Shown: piece by piece, positions 1 through 9,842 of the stretch
Layout of the letters: every line of letters starts with the position of its first letter
How positions within the stretch are numbered: the first letter of the stretch is position 1
Origin: Smittium mucronatum
Lineage: Eukaryota > Kickxellomycota > Harpellomycetes > Harpellales > Legeriomycetaceae
Direction of reading: 5' to 3'
Assembly (NCBI GenBank): GCA_001953115.1
Contig: LSSL01000953.1
Span: 1-33,292 of the forward strand
DNA length: 33,292 nucleotides
Notes under the pieces: model-generated
What the model was told of the DNA's origin: nothing
The model's input: the letters and a program-made list of their open reading frames with translations, nothing else
Databases searched by the model: none
Position numbers and translations under genes: made by a program

Positions 1-569
1 GGCGTTCGGCCGCGTGTTCAGCCGTTTGGCCGCGCGCATGATGACGTTCCGGTTGCCGACAATCGCCGCCGTCAATGGGCACGCCTTCGCAGGCGGATGT
101 ATGCTCGCCAGCATGCACGATTATGTCGTTATGGGTACCGACAAGGGGTTCATATGCATGGTAAAAATTTTAAAAAATTTCTATTTGGCTGGTCTAATTG
201 GTTTTTTGGTTCGGGATCGCGAACCCCTTTTATTTTTAGAATGAGATTGATATTGATTTTCCGCTGGATTTCGGTACGTTCGAGTTTATGCGCACGAGGC
301 TGAACTCGCCAAAGAACGTGCACCTCTGTCTCGTTGAGGGGAAACGGTTCACTGCATCAGAGGCCGTGCGTGCTGGGCTCGTCGATATCGCCGTGCCGAA
401 TTCACAAGTCTTTAAAGTCGCTCGCGAACTCGGCAACTTGAAATCGAAGCTTACCATCAAGAACGCTGGCCGGACGTACGGCCTAATGAAGGCAGAAAAG
501 AACCGACGTGCCGTCGAAGCCATGCTCGATCTCCGTATGAAACCTGGAGAGTACCTCGCTAAACTCTAA
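1..569 (+). CDS. Peroxisomal enoyl-CoA delta-isomerase/hydratase-family protein, 3' part (two exons)
   Basis: This is the C-terminal part of a crotonase-fold protein. It is partial because the window begins inside it; reading starts in frame at base 2. Exon 1 ends at 160, a 79-bp GT-AG intron occupies 161-239, and exon 2 runs 240-569. Joining the exons gives CM-NEID, exactly as in the intact paralogue at 3584-4375. The oxyanion-hole region NGHAFAGGC and the acidic NEID segment, whose Glu is the likely catalytic acid/base of Delta3,Delta2-enoyl-CoA isomerases, are both present. The protein ends in AKL, a canonical PTS1 peroxisomal targeting signal. Its role is therefore probably shifting double bonds during peroxisomal beta-oxidation of unsaturated fatty acids. 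About 105 N-terminal residues are missing compared with the paralogue. A hydratase of the same fold is the main alternative. It converges on GAR1 with 336 bp between the stop codons. Confidence 0.85.
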
Positions 570-905
570 CTTTGGTTTTATCAGAGATTAATCTCACAAC
601 CTCGTACTCCATTCTGTGTCTAATCGGTCCTTTTTCTTGATTTGAACCCCCTTTATTTTGTCTTTATACTCTACTTACTTTTTTTTAACTTTTGAAAATT
701 CATAAAGTTAATACCATTTACTAATAATGTTCCAATATTGTTCTAAAAGATCGTTAACATTTACTCTGCTTATAAAAAAATACCACACCAATTATTTTTA
801 ATTATTTGAAGTGGATAAAAAATTTTTTTGTTGTTTTTTCCATTAATAGAATAAAATAAAAGAAAGTTCAGTAAGTATAAGTTTTTTTGTTTTTTGTTAC
901 AGAGA
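570..905. other. Convergent 3' intergenic region
   Basis: AT-rich spacer between the stop codons of the isomerase (+) and GAR1 (-). I see T- and A-runs expected of 3' ends and no coding signal. Confidence 0.6.
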
Positions 906-2231
906 TTAAAACCGGCCTCCACGGAATCCTCCGCCTCCACCTCCGCGACCACCACCGAATCCGCCTCTGCTACCGCCCCGGCCTCCCCGGTCTCCTCCGA
1001 AACCACCGCGACTGCCTCCGCGTCCTCCGCCACGTCCACCACTGAACCCGCCTCTGCTACCACCTCGGCCGCCCCGATCTCCTCCGAAACCACCGCGACT
1101 GCCTCCTCTGAAACCTCCGCGGGCACCTTAATTATAAAAGAGATTTAAGAAACAATTAACAAAGTATCGATTTTTCAGCCTGAAACTAATAAAATTGGGT
1201 TTCATAAAATAATATAGCAAAAATGTCTTTTATTACCTCCACGACCGCCTCCGAAACCACCGCTACTTCCGCCTCGACCACCACGCGATGGACCCTTCTT
1301 CTTTACAACTATTATAACAAGCAAAAAGTTCACGGATGTATTAGAAAGAGACAAACTTAGAATTAAAGTAAAAATAGGGGCTTTAACCTTTAGAAGCATC
1401 TTGTTTGGGTTTAGGCAAGAATCTTTCGAGAGGTAATAGTTTGTCCGAACCAACAAATACTTTCAAATCCTTCTCGAACGATGAAGCAACAACTCCATCT
1501 TGGACTTTAACTGTAAAGTACTATAGGATTGAAAAGAAAGAAAAATAATTAATTCCTCCACGCTTTTGAAATATGTTCTTTAGGTAGAAGTAAAAATCAA
1601 AAAAACAAAAAAACATACCACTTCATTAATTGGACCGAGAATTTCATCGACTTTACCGATTTGGGTCTTGTTTTGGAGGTATACTGGTGCATTAAAGAAT
1701 GGAACTTTAGGATTTGTAGATTTGCAAACCATATCACCTTCACAGTCGTGCATGAAAGAACCTAGCTCTAGTACGTGATCGGGTGGACCATAGCTATTTC
1801 CGAAACTTGAACCTCCCCGTCCCCCTCCTCTACTACCACCTCTGCCTCCGCCTCCGCCACGGCTAAATCCACCTATTCAAATTTAAAATGAAATCTGATA
1901 AATTTGTGCTTGTATAAAAATTTATTTTGTTTTTTTTCTCCAAATTTACCACAATAACCCCCACCCAATTTTATCCCAATTAAAAATAATATGGGCTATA
2001 TATAGAAAAGCTTCCAAAATTGGAATTTAAATAAATAGCTTTAGTAGATTTGGAGAGAACAAAACGAACAAATATGTGAATTGTGAATTTTAAAATAATA
2101 AAATACTACTTTCACAAAAATACGTAATGTGAAAATAAACAGCCTTTCGGAAAATAAAAAAAACAATGAGAGAATTTACCTCGGCCGCCACCACGACCAC
2201 CACCTCCACGTCCTGATCCTGAAAACGACAT
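906..2231 (-). CDS. GAR1: GAR1, H/ACA snoRNP subunit (five exons)
   Basis: Predicted exons on the minus strand are 2180-2231, 1619-1872, 1388-1520, 1237-1308 and 906-1126. The introns are 307, 98, 79 and 110 bp, all GT-AG and phase-compatible, giving 243 residues against roughly 205-217 in yeast and human. The protein has an N-terminal Gly/Arg-rich region (residues about 5-40), then the conserved Gar1 core (about 46-146, including [34 protein letters not shown] and LLPLERFLP), then a long C-terminal RGG domain. Gar1 binds dyskerin/Cbf5 in H/ACA particles that pseudouridylate rRNA in the nucleolus. Exon 3 ends in a GTTAAA donor, less usual than GTATGT or GTAAAT of the other introns, so that junction is the least certain. 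It is transcribed divergently from the mL58 gene. Confidence 0.93.
944..1106 (-). repeat. Internal duplication in the GAR1 RGG-coding exon
   Basis: A block coding for [21 protein letters not shown] occurs twice in exon 5, offset by about 90 bp, with only scattered third-position changes. It is an in-frame duplication that lengthened the RGG tail. The GC-rich, purine/pyrimidine-skewed block also creates long open frames on the opposite strand that are not genes. Confidence 0.7.
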
Positions 2232-2818
2232 GATTTAATGTATTCTACAGATATTAATGGTTATATATTTGAGTATACTTGCAAGAGTAGAGTCTAAGTT
2301 GTCAATGGAACAGAGTCTAAATTGCTGATGGAGTAAGCTTTAATATAGAAAACTAAATGAAACTAAAAAAAAAATTGTAAATTTTTAGCGGTATTCAAAA
2401 CTTTTTTTTTATTCCAATTTGATTTTGTTTCCAGATTCTTGTAAATTCTGAATAAAAAAAAATAAATTTCTTTTGCTGAAAATTTTTTTAATTACAATTC
2501 CGTCGAGTCGTAATCCCGATCTCTATTTGCCGAATATTACTGGCTTAATTATCTAATCAACAGAAATAACATGTTATTTTCTGTCGAATAGAAAACTCGT
2601 AGTTAAACTCTAGATTCAATTAGCAAATAATATTCTGATCTTATAATTATAGCCTAAAACGGACAGGATGATTGGCCTTAGGCAGGATCAGGAGTGAGCT
2701 TTTTCAGATTAGGGATTATTTTGATCCGATTTATAGCAAAGCTAAAATTTCATTATCAGGGAATATATTGAGCCAGCCAAATTTCTAAATTAATCTTATT
2801 CACTACTTATATTTAGAG
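2232..2818. promoter_or_regulatory. Divergent promoter region GAR1 / mL58
   Basis: A 587-bp spacer separates the start codons of GAR1 (-) and the mL58-type gene (+), a nucleolar and a mitoribosomal gene in head-to-head arrangement. It is AT-rich with A/T runs around 2360-2410 and 2450-2490, which would suit a nucleosome-depleted shared promoter. I cannot name a specific factor site. Confidence 0.45.
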
Positions 2819-3355
2819 ATGTTTCGACTATTCCCAAAAACAATAAATTTCAAAAACATCAACGCTTTACCCGCCCATATTTCTCGAAACTATGGGAAAA
2901 TAGCTGCCTCAGAGACCCAAAACTTTGTCAATGAATTGCCGAGCAAATCTAACAAATTCAAGACCAAAATATACTCGTCTGTAAAACTAGAAGATAATTC
3001 CATTTTCGAAGCAAGAATCCCACTTGTCCCTCAAACTGAACCAGCCGTACAGATCACTGAAGCTGATTTGCCTCCATTGGTATCAACAAAGTATGCTGAT
3101 AAAAAGTATGAAATCATGAACAGTGATCAGATCGCTGAAATCATTAAATTGAGAAATACCGATCCAGTCCACTGGACCCGCAGTAAATTAGCTGTAAAGT
3201 TTGGATGCTCAGAAGTGTTTATTGGAATGATCGCAAAGTGTCCTAAATGGAGACTTGAACAGATTCAACAAGAAAACGAAGCCAAATGGTCCAAGATGGG
3301 GTACAAGAAGAGAATGATCAAAATCAACCGAATCCGCCGCCGTATGGCATGGTGA
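2819..3355 (+). CDS. Mitochondrial large-subunit ribosomal protein mL58 (MRPL20 family)
   Basis: Complete 178-residue intronless frame with an ATG start. The N-terminus (MFRLFPKTINFKNI...RNYGK) is rich in basic and hydrophobic residues without acids, as in a mitochondrial presequence. The diagnostic block lies at about residues 97-135: EIIKLRNTDPVHWTRSKLAV followed by KFGCSEVFIGMI, matching the fungal MRP-L20 pattern of LR..DP..WTR..LA.KFGCS. The tail (KKRMIKINRIRRRMAW) is strongly basic, as expected of an rRNA-binding protein. It would be a structural protein of the fungal mitochondrial 54S subunit. Because this family is fungal as far as I know, it is the best lineage marker in the window. 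It converges on the isomerase at 3584-4375 with a 228-bp gap. Confidence 0.87.
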   Translation: MFRLFPKTINFKNINALPAHISRNYGKIAASETQNFVNELPSKSNKFKTKIYSSVKLEDNSIFEARIPLVPQTEPAVQITEADLPPLVSTKYADKKYEIMNSDQIAEIIKLRNTDPVHWTRSKLAVKFGCSEVFIGMIAKCPKWRLEQIQQENEAKWSKMGYKKRMIKINRIRRRMAW

Positions 3356-3583
3356 TTACTTTCCTCTCCTCCTCCCAACACCTCTAAATCTCAAAAACAC
3401 TTTCTTTTTTTTTTAATTCTTTTCTGACCTTTTCCTTTACAGTTTATTTCGCTCTAGATTTTTTTTTAAATATTTTTTAAAAAAAAAAGAAATTTTAAAA
3501 AAACGACTTTTTATCAACTCAATTTTTTTTATTTCCCAAAAAGAAGATTCTTTAAAAAAAATAAATGATTTCAAATTTATATT

Positions 3584-4375
3584 TTACAGATTTGAGATGT
3601 AAGTTCCTGGAAGAGTGTGCTTTTTAGCAAGTTCCAGGATAGCTACTTTATTAACCTCCATCTTCATGATCCCAAATATAGTCCCGCCATTAATCACTTT
3701 AGTTGCGGCCTCCAGCCCAAGCTGCACGGCCTTCTCGAAAACGTTATCTGGGTCAACCGCCATATCAACGAATCCAGCGTTCACTGCTTCGGGTGCAGTG
3801 AACCTGTACCCCTCAAGAACCAGCTTCCTCATGGTCCTGGGGCTGCTGATCCGAGTCCGCATGAGCGCCATTCTAGCCTGACTAAGAGGAACATTGATAT
3901 CGATTTCATTCATACAAATGAAGCCTCTTTTATTGTTCATCACGAGGTAATCGTGGGCAAAGGCGAGAATACACCCGCCTGCAAACGTATGGCCATTTAG
4001 AGCGGCCACCGTTGGAATCCGGAACGTGAGCAGCCGGATCAACAATGTATTGAAATATTCAGTGAATTCGGGATTGCCGAGTGCAGTGTTCACATCCAGC
4101 CCATTGCTGAAGAATTTTCCGGTGGAGGTTGTCACCAATGTACATTTCGTTCTTACCAATTCCCCGGGTCGAGCAGCCAACACCAAATAGTCTAGATACT
4201 TGTCGACTGCGTCCAGTGCTGAATTAAACGCTTTAACCAACTTGAAATCAATCCGATTCTCAGGAAGTGCCAATAAATCTATACGGAAAACAGGGCCGGC
4301 TCGTGACAGTCTCAGAACCGCACTCTCGCCGGCTGGAAAGTACTCCTCGTTAATATTAATATTTCCCCCTTCCAT
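3584..4375 (-). CDS. Peroxisomal enoyl-CoA delta-isomerase/hydratase-family protein (complete, intronless)
   Basis: Complete 263-residue crotonase-fold protein with ATG at 4373-4375. GKFFSNGLDV (about 86-95) contributes the first oxyanion-hole strand and NGHTFAGGC (127-135) the second. Glu157 in CMNEID is the likely catalytic acid of Delta3,Delta2-enoyl-CoA isomerases. The C-terminus is SNL, a weak PTS1-like tripeptide compared with AKL in the paralogue at 1-569. Predicted function is isomerisation of 3-enoyl-CoA to 2-trans-enoyl-CoA during fatty acid oxidation. The paralogue has an intron exactly between the Met and Asn codons of CM-NEID; this copy has none. The two copies flank GAR1 and mL58 in opposite orientations. 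Assignment to the isomerase subgroup rather than hydratase is likely but not proven. Confidence 0.9.
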   Translation of the reverse strand: MEGGNININEEYFPAGESAVLRLSRAGPVFRIDLLALPENRIDFKLVKAFNSALDAVDKYLDYLVLAARPGELVRTKCTLVTTSTGKFFSNGLDVNTALGNPEFTEYFNTLLIRLLTFRIPTVAALNGHTFAGGCILAFAHDYLVMNNKRGFICMNEIDINVPLSQARMALMRTRISSPRTMRKLVLEGYRFTAPEAVNAGFVDMAVDPDNVFEKAVQLGLEAATKVINGGTIFGIMKMEVNKVAILELAKKHTLPGTYISNL

Positions 4376-5081
4376 CTACTTTTTTTTCTTTTCAGTATCT
4401 CTTTATTGATATACCTTTATCAATACCTCCTTATTACTATTTAAAAACTCTTATTCTTCCAAAAAGATTATACTCTAATTGCAGCTGTTGGCGTTAAATT
4501 TACTCTTCCAAACTTTGCCATTTTAATTCTGGCTTATTAGAAAATTCGGATTCAACTTTGCTCAAACATCCTCCCCTCCATCCCCCCCCTTTTTTTTTAG
4601 CAATAGCAACATTCCCCTTGTATTCAGTACTCGGTTCCAGGAACTTGATTTTTCAACACCTCTCATTTTTTCCCTTCAACCAGTTATATATCAATCTTAC
4701 TCAGACATTTGCCCGCTTATTGAAAACTAATTCCCTCACGTGCAAAATTTTCCTCGAGACCAAAAGCGTTAACTATTATGGCATTCGGGTTACATTAGAT
4801 TGAAAGTATTAGATTCAGGAATCTCAATGAATTATTACATGGGTATATAAAAATAAAAACCACCCCAGTTATTATTTAAACTTAGTTTATTGCGGCAGAG
4901 GCAAGAAGAGTTTTGGGCCATAGAGCCAGTAAGGCTGCAGCACTGTTTCCAATATACTATTGATACTAATGAATGCAAGTAGGATTTTTATTTGAAATTT
5001 TTTTAAAGGCAAGTTGAAAGTATCAAGAAAATATATGGTAGCAATGTGCGTGCATTGCCTTGGTGCGATAGCTTATCCGTT
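4376..5081. other. Intergenic region, no gene seen
   Basis: Upstream of the isomerase and downstream of the trypsin-fold gene. Short frames here have no family resemblance. The stretch near 4900-4990 is less AT-rich but reads as nothing I recognise. Confidence 0.5.
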
Positions 5082-6014
5082 CTATCCATCATACGGTTTA
5101 TGGAAAAAGTTGGCCAATCTATAGCTACCCTTTTCTGCTGATAATCTGCTGTTTTTAGTTCCAGCATTGAGCCAAATCCAATCAATGTATTTGGAAACCA
5201 AGGTAAAGAACACCATATCGCCGGTTTCTACGCATGACCCTCTTTTTCCTATCGAGTAAATATGACTTGTTATTCCAACGATAGTGTTGCCTCTTCCGTT
5301 TAATGACACTAAAGGACCGCCCATATCGCCATAGCAAGCGCCTCTGCCTTTTTTCACTTCGTAGCAGTAAGATTTCCCATGATTCTCGAAATCATTGCAA
5401 TTGGCCACCATATAGAAACTGTACAGCAAGGATTTTAACTTCTTTTCTCCGCCCGCCTTTTCTTTCTTTGATGATACCCCATACCCAATGATTTCAGTAT
5501 CCCCGGATAAGGGCCCACCTTTATCGTGCAGTTTAGTGTATGTGAGTCCATCTTCTCTCTCTCTATCGAGCGTGAGAATGGCGATATTATTCTCAAAAGT
5601 TTTTGGATTGTAATCTTCATGCTTTATAACCTTCTCCGTTCCCATCACCACTGCTGGTAAAGGCTCCCAATACTTTCCAACTCCCAAAAACTCAACTCGG
5701 ATTCCTGCTATATCAGCTTGCACTCCTTCAAACTCGAAACAGCTCGCTGCTGTCAGCAAGTTCTTGCGGTCAATAAGCATGCCCGTACAATGCATCTCTT
5801 TCCCGTTCAAAAACGGTATTGTCAATTTGGCTACGATTTTGTGCTTTATATCTGTTGAGCCCGGTCCGGCTATTCTAACTTTTAAAATATTGCTAAAACC
5901 GCTATCTTCTCCCTTTAGTGAGATTTCTGTATTGCCTAAGGACTCCCCACATACACCCATTAAAATACACGGGTACGTGCAAGCAATTATCGAAAGAACT
6001 TTGCATAAATTCAT
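5082..6014 (-). CDS. Secreted trypsin-fold pseudoprotease (S1 homologue lacking the catalytic triad)
   Basis: The ATG at 6012-6014 gives 310 residues. An upstream in-frame TTG at 6029 is not a plausible eukaryotic start. The N-terminus (MNLCKVLSIIACTYPCILMG) is a signal peptide. RIAGPGS resembles the RIVGG activation site, and CTGMLI, LLTAASC, FENNIAIL and CYGDMGGPLV follow in the order of an S1 chymotrypsin-fold domain. The triad is replaced: His57 is Ser91 (AASC instead of AAHC), Asp102 is Asn143 (NNIA instead of NDIA), Ser195 is Met231 (GDMGG instead of GDSGG). Cys76/Cys92, Cys227/Cys261 and Cys206/Cys217 could still form disulfides. Proteolysis by this fold is not expected; a binding or decoy role is inference. 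The same three replacements occur in the paralogue at 20727-21572. The gene has no visible intron. Confidence 0.92.
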   Translation of the reverse strand: MNLCKVLSIIACTYPCILMGVCGESLGNTEISLKGEDSGFSNILKVRIAGPGSTDIKHKIVAKLTIPFLNGKEMHCTGMLIDRKNLLTAASCFEFEGVQADIAGIRVEFLGVGKYWEPLPAVVMGTEKVIKHEDYNPKTFENNIAILTLDREREDGLTYTKLHDKGGPLSGDTEIIGYGVSSKKEKAGGEKKLKSLLYSFYMVANCNDFENHGKSYCYEVKKGRGACYGDMGGPLVSLNGRGNTIVGITSHIYSIGKRGSCVETGDMVFFTLVSKYIDWIWLNAGTKNSRLSAEKGSYRLANFFHKPYDG

Positions 6015-6087
6015 TTTGTTTATACTCAAATATTTTTAGGGCTAAATGATGTCAGTATTATAAAGATTTAAATACCCCCATTTACCC

Positions 6088-6096
6088 CTTATATAG
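6088..6096 (-). promoter_or_regulatory. TATA box of the 5.1-6.0 kb trypsin-fold gene
   Basis: CTATATAAG on the minus strand lies about 75 bp upstream of the predicted ATG, a plausible core-promoter position. Confidence 0.5.
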
Positions 6097-6099
6097 TTT

Positions 6100-7516
6100 A
6101 ACTGAATATTCATTTTTTTTTTTTTTCAAATGTACAAGGTAATTAAAGTTTTTGAATCAAGAAAGAAAGTAGCTAAATTGTTCAAGTATCGGATCGAAAT
6201 TTGAATTTTGAATTTATATTGCTCGATCGATTACTCTCATGTAAATATTGGTCTTATTCCCACAAAAGTCTGATCACCTAAATTAAAACAAATCTCTACC
6301 ATATCTATTTACTCAGATTCAACCACCCATCTATAAAATGTAGGTAAACCCGATTTCCCGCTTGATCACGCATACAAACATGTATATTTATATTAATCAT
6401 TGGGTTACAAAAATATCATTTCTTGCGTTTTATAATCCATTTTTTTTTTCAAGCCAGCTTCTATTAATTCATTCTTGTTTTCGATATCCAAGCATCTAGT
6501 AGTGAGAATTTTTTTTTTGAAAATTCGGATTTTTTTTTCTAAAAAAAAAAAAATTAAAGCTTTATTAAATCAGTATGTATATATTTTCGCCTTTCGGAAG
6601 ACAAATCTATATCATGAATCGACCTTACTTGTTCATAAAACTGATCCCATAAACGAATTTAATCACTTTTATATAAAAAGATAGATATTGATTTCCTTTT
6701 TTTTTTTGGGAAGAAAATAGAATTTATACTCTCTCCTCCAATTTTTTATTATCAAAAAAAAAAAAAAAAAAAAGAGTAAAGGATTATATACACCTATATT
6801 GGTATCAAAACTAAAATCCCAAGCATAATTTTAATCTGAATGCAATCTACTGAACCCTGCTTTGTTATATATCATCTATACAAAATTTATTTTTGATTTT
6901 TTAATAAATTATAGCCATTTTATTTAAATTACCCGCATATAAATCATTAGATCACAAACTAAATCATTATAATATTATTTTTTTTTCAAAAAGAAATATG
7001 TTCAACATATTCTCAAAGAGATACCTATTTTTCAACCAAAATCAATCCCCGAAAAAAAATTATCGTACAGGCAACAATACTTTAGTTTCAGCTCACTTTA
7101 TTCATCCAAGCAATAATCTTTTAAAAAGATAACATTATTATTTATTTTTTTTAAATCATATATACGTGATCAATTTCAAAAAATGTATTCCAAAATCTAT
7201 CAAAACAATAGTAGTGGATATTTTATTATTTTCCCTTTTAAAAAAAATAAAAAGACACGGAATGGAGGTATCGTGATTATGACCTGATAAGCTTCGAATA
7301 AATATATATATATCATTTTAAATAGAAAATTATCACCATAAAACAGACTTTTATTATTTATTTATTTTTTAAAAAAAATCAAATATTGACCAAAAAAGTA
7401 ATAAATGATCTAAAAACCACAAAGTGAAATCATTAATTAGCTACCTTCTAACTGAAATAAATAAATTATTCGGTTAATAACAACAGCCCTAGTTTTGAAA
7501 TTCTCCAATTATTGAG
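6100..7516. other. AT-rich intergenic region, no gene seen
   Basis: Homopolymer-rich DNA with long A or T runs (for example 6540-6555 and 6755-6773). Only short frames of low-complexity composition occur and I see no recognisable element. Confidence 0.5.
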
Positions 7517-7794
7517 AAATTAATCGAGCTCTTTAGAGCTAAGACTAATTAATATTAATTGGATAGGGTGAGCTTATTAAGTGTTATAATCTTTTATTCG
7601 AAAATACAACAGAGCTTAATAAACAAATAAAATTAGCGTAAAAGTGAAAAGCTTTTATCTATAATCACTTTGATTACTTTAAATAGAATCCTTATCATTT
7701 TTGTAAAAATGAGCAGAGCGGTGGATTATACTTAAATTTTCACCATATTCATATAATATTAATTAATCTTCGCCCTAAAGAGCTCGATTAATTT
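7517..7794. repeat. 40-bp inverted repeat with a ~200-bp spacer
   Basis: Arms 7517-7556 and 7755-7794 are reverse complements at 37 of 40 positions and share the core TTAATCGAGCTCTTTAG. The spacer is 198 bp and has no gene. It lies about 100 bp beyond the 3' end of the DIRS recombinase remnant. It may be a small inverted-repeat transposon or part of a DIRS terminal structure; I cannot decide which. Confidence 0.7.
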
Positions 7795-7899
7795 TAAATT
7801 TTATCCTATTGAGTGATCATATTAAGTTAATCCAGAGGTAGCATCGCTATAGTTATATTTTCCTGGGCTCTATGATTTAATCGGCAATAGGCGTCAAGC

Positions 7900-9036
7900 A
7901 TGTCTTAATTTGACCAAAACCAATTTTAGATAATGTTTCCTGCAGATATCCCAGATGATGCCACTAAAGTCGCACGGGTTCAACTCATCTTGGGTATAGG
8001 ATTATTTGGGGGATGTATAATTAATACAGATAACTTGGAGATATGTAAGGTGATGCTATCCACGGAAAATGAACAATCATAATCGTTAGTGCGTAGGAAT
8101 AATATGTTAACTATGATCTATCTGCTGTTGGCCTGGGGAAATGGGCGCATTTTTTGTGTAGAATTTTCCTTGAATGTAGAATAATATCTGACTGGAAGCT
8201 GTATTAGATCTGAATTCTCATCAGTTTCATTGGTTTTTTAGATTGAATTTCTGATTCGGTTTACATTTTATGCTAATATGAATAGCTTTAATACTCCGTA
8301 ATTGATACTTGTCCTGGCATCATTAAAACTGCGGATATAACTTTCACCGAATAAACCACAAAGTGTTAATATCAAAATTGTTTTAATAGTCGTCCGGTAA
8401 ATATCCAGGTCCTCTGTTAGTACAAATTCTATAAATTGCTTTAATATTGGGAAACTATCTATGGTGGGTCTAGTGAAAGATTTTATCTCTGTTTCTTTAA
8501 TTACACAAAGAAATTTCTTTAGACATGATGAGTTTTAGGTTGTATATGGGTCAGATATTAGGCTAATTATAGCTGAATTTTACGCCTCGGTTGTTTTTAA
8601 CTGACTCTTTTACTACAAAAACTTCCTGAAAAGTAATTTACTACACGACTCGATAGTACAGGAGATCCATTAATACGGCTAATGTGACAATATAGAAATT
8701 TATATTATCGATAATTATATCCGGATTTATTCTTTGATGGTCTTTCGTTTGAAAGGATAAAATAAATGGCCTTATAGAAGAGACCTTGTCTTTCGAAAAC
8801 GCTCCGCTGGTTTTCCATACCAATAAGCAACGATTCTTGTTCTAGAAAAAGGATATTTTAGGCTTTTTGGATCCTGGATGACTAATTCAAATCAAGGAGG
8901 ATTTTTAAATATATTATTAGATACATGGTAGCAAGGACCCATATTTATGATCTAAATAGTGGTTTACCCAGTGTAAAAATAAGAAGATCTCTTCTAATTT
9001 CATAAAAATTTGGGCTATTAGATTAAAAAGAAGACA
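7900..9036 (-). pseudogene. DIRS tyrosine recombinase with RNase H tail, broken
   Basis: Pieces in several frames follow the DIRS order. CLLFNLIAQIFMKLEE (about 8991-9036) continues the segment after RNase H. AIYFILSNERPSKNKSGYNY (about 8715-8780) resembles the N-terminal SAM-like domain of these recombinases (pattern S.R..T...Y). ILILTLCGLFGESYIRSFND (about 8325-8390) matches the start of the catalytic domain around the first Arg. LPVRYYSTF (about 8170-8200), SVDSITLH (about 8045-8068) and RATLVASSGISAGNI (about 7935-7978) match later conserved blocks. Stops and frameshifts separate them, so no active recombinase can be made. Recombinases of this class integrate the circular DIRS DNA intermediate. 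Confidence 0.75.
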
Positions 9037-9037
9037 T

Positions 9038-9836
9038 TGTCGGAAGCGGATTCCCTATACCAGTTAGACTGGTACAGGTCATCGCCTCTAAACTGTTGTT
9101 GTACAGCTAAAGGTGAGGCAACGCCGAGTGCACTATTACTAGCACACTCTTTGCCCTCACCCAGTAGAGACTTTAGGGCAGTTATAACTCCCGTACTCCA
9201 CCTATCTGCACTTCGACCGTTGCTCCCTGTGCTGATAACAATAAGTGTTTGTACAGCCCCAACGGTAGGAATAATAGGCGAGAACCTTACCGGGGAGTTG
9301 GGACCGGGACCTAACGAAAGTCCCAGTAAAGAAGATACAAGTTCTTCCAAAACTGGTTCCCCCGCCAAGTCGACCGATGGTTCTAAGTCACCACTTAACT
9401 CAAGGGCGTCCATAGAGACCGAAGCCGAAGCCTCACTGTCTCTATCTTCCGCTACCTCTCGCCAAGCGTCAACCTCCGGGGCAAATCCATAAGGATAAGC
9501 ACCGGACTCGACCAGCTCATGGTCGCGCATAACCATGCCCATAGCACTATATGAACTATATCCTTCACTAAGCGATAACTAACTAATAAAACAGACTTAA
9601 CGGTTAATGATCCCAGTCCACGAATAACTCAAATTAAAACTAAACAACTAATTAATAACTGTTAAAACTAGTTACGAAAAATAATAAAATAAATTTCTAT
9701 TCAACGAAAAAAATAACCAACTAGACTATACTAACTAAAAACGAAACTAAAAAGAGTCTTTAAGCTTGCTCAGACTTTCAGACTATAAAAAGGGCGTAGT
9801 TCCACCTAGGACGAAAATTCAAGTCCTACCTCTTTA
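9038..9836. mobile_element. LTR-like insertion inside the DIRS relic, flanked by ACAT
   Basis: The segment begins TGTCGGAAG, ends CCTCTTTA and is flanked on both sides by ACAT (9034-9037 and 9837-9840). Removing it with one ACAT restores the DIRS minus-strand frame from NLY to CLLFNLI, although one TGA codon remains at the junction. Positions 9040-9500 are markedly GC-richer than the surroundings and open on both strands (about 174 codons minus, 151 plus). The rest is AT-rich, with a TATA box at 9784-9793 near the right end. A solo LTR of about 800 bp is the best guess because of the TG start and TATA box. The right end lacks the usual CA, and no terminal inverted repeats are visible. Confidence 0.6.
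9784..9793 (+). promoter_or_regulatory. TATA box in LTR-like insertion
   Basis: TATAAAAAGG followed by a GC-richer stretch, about 45 bp before the right border of the insertion. This is where an LTR promoter and R region could lie. Confidence 0.45.
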
Positions 9837-9842
9837 ACATCA

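Noticed and set aside
894..1148. Ser/Thr/Ala-rich plus-strand frame
   Set aside because: It is the complement of the GAR1 RGG exon. The low complexity comes from reading GGN/CGN codons backwards.
4558..4803. 81-codon plus-strand frame upstream of the isomerase
   Set aside because: No homology signal; the Pro/Phe-rich start comes from a C/T tract.
8641..8823. Minus frame first read as a Ty3/gypsy RT-RNase H junction (AVLMD)
   Set aside because: Neighbouring frames match DIRS tyrosine recombinase blocks and the upstream RNase H is DIRS-type, with no gypsy integrase present.
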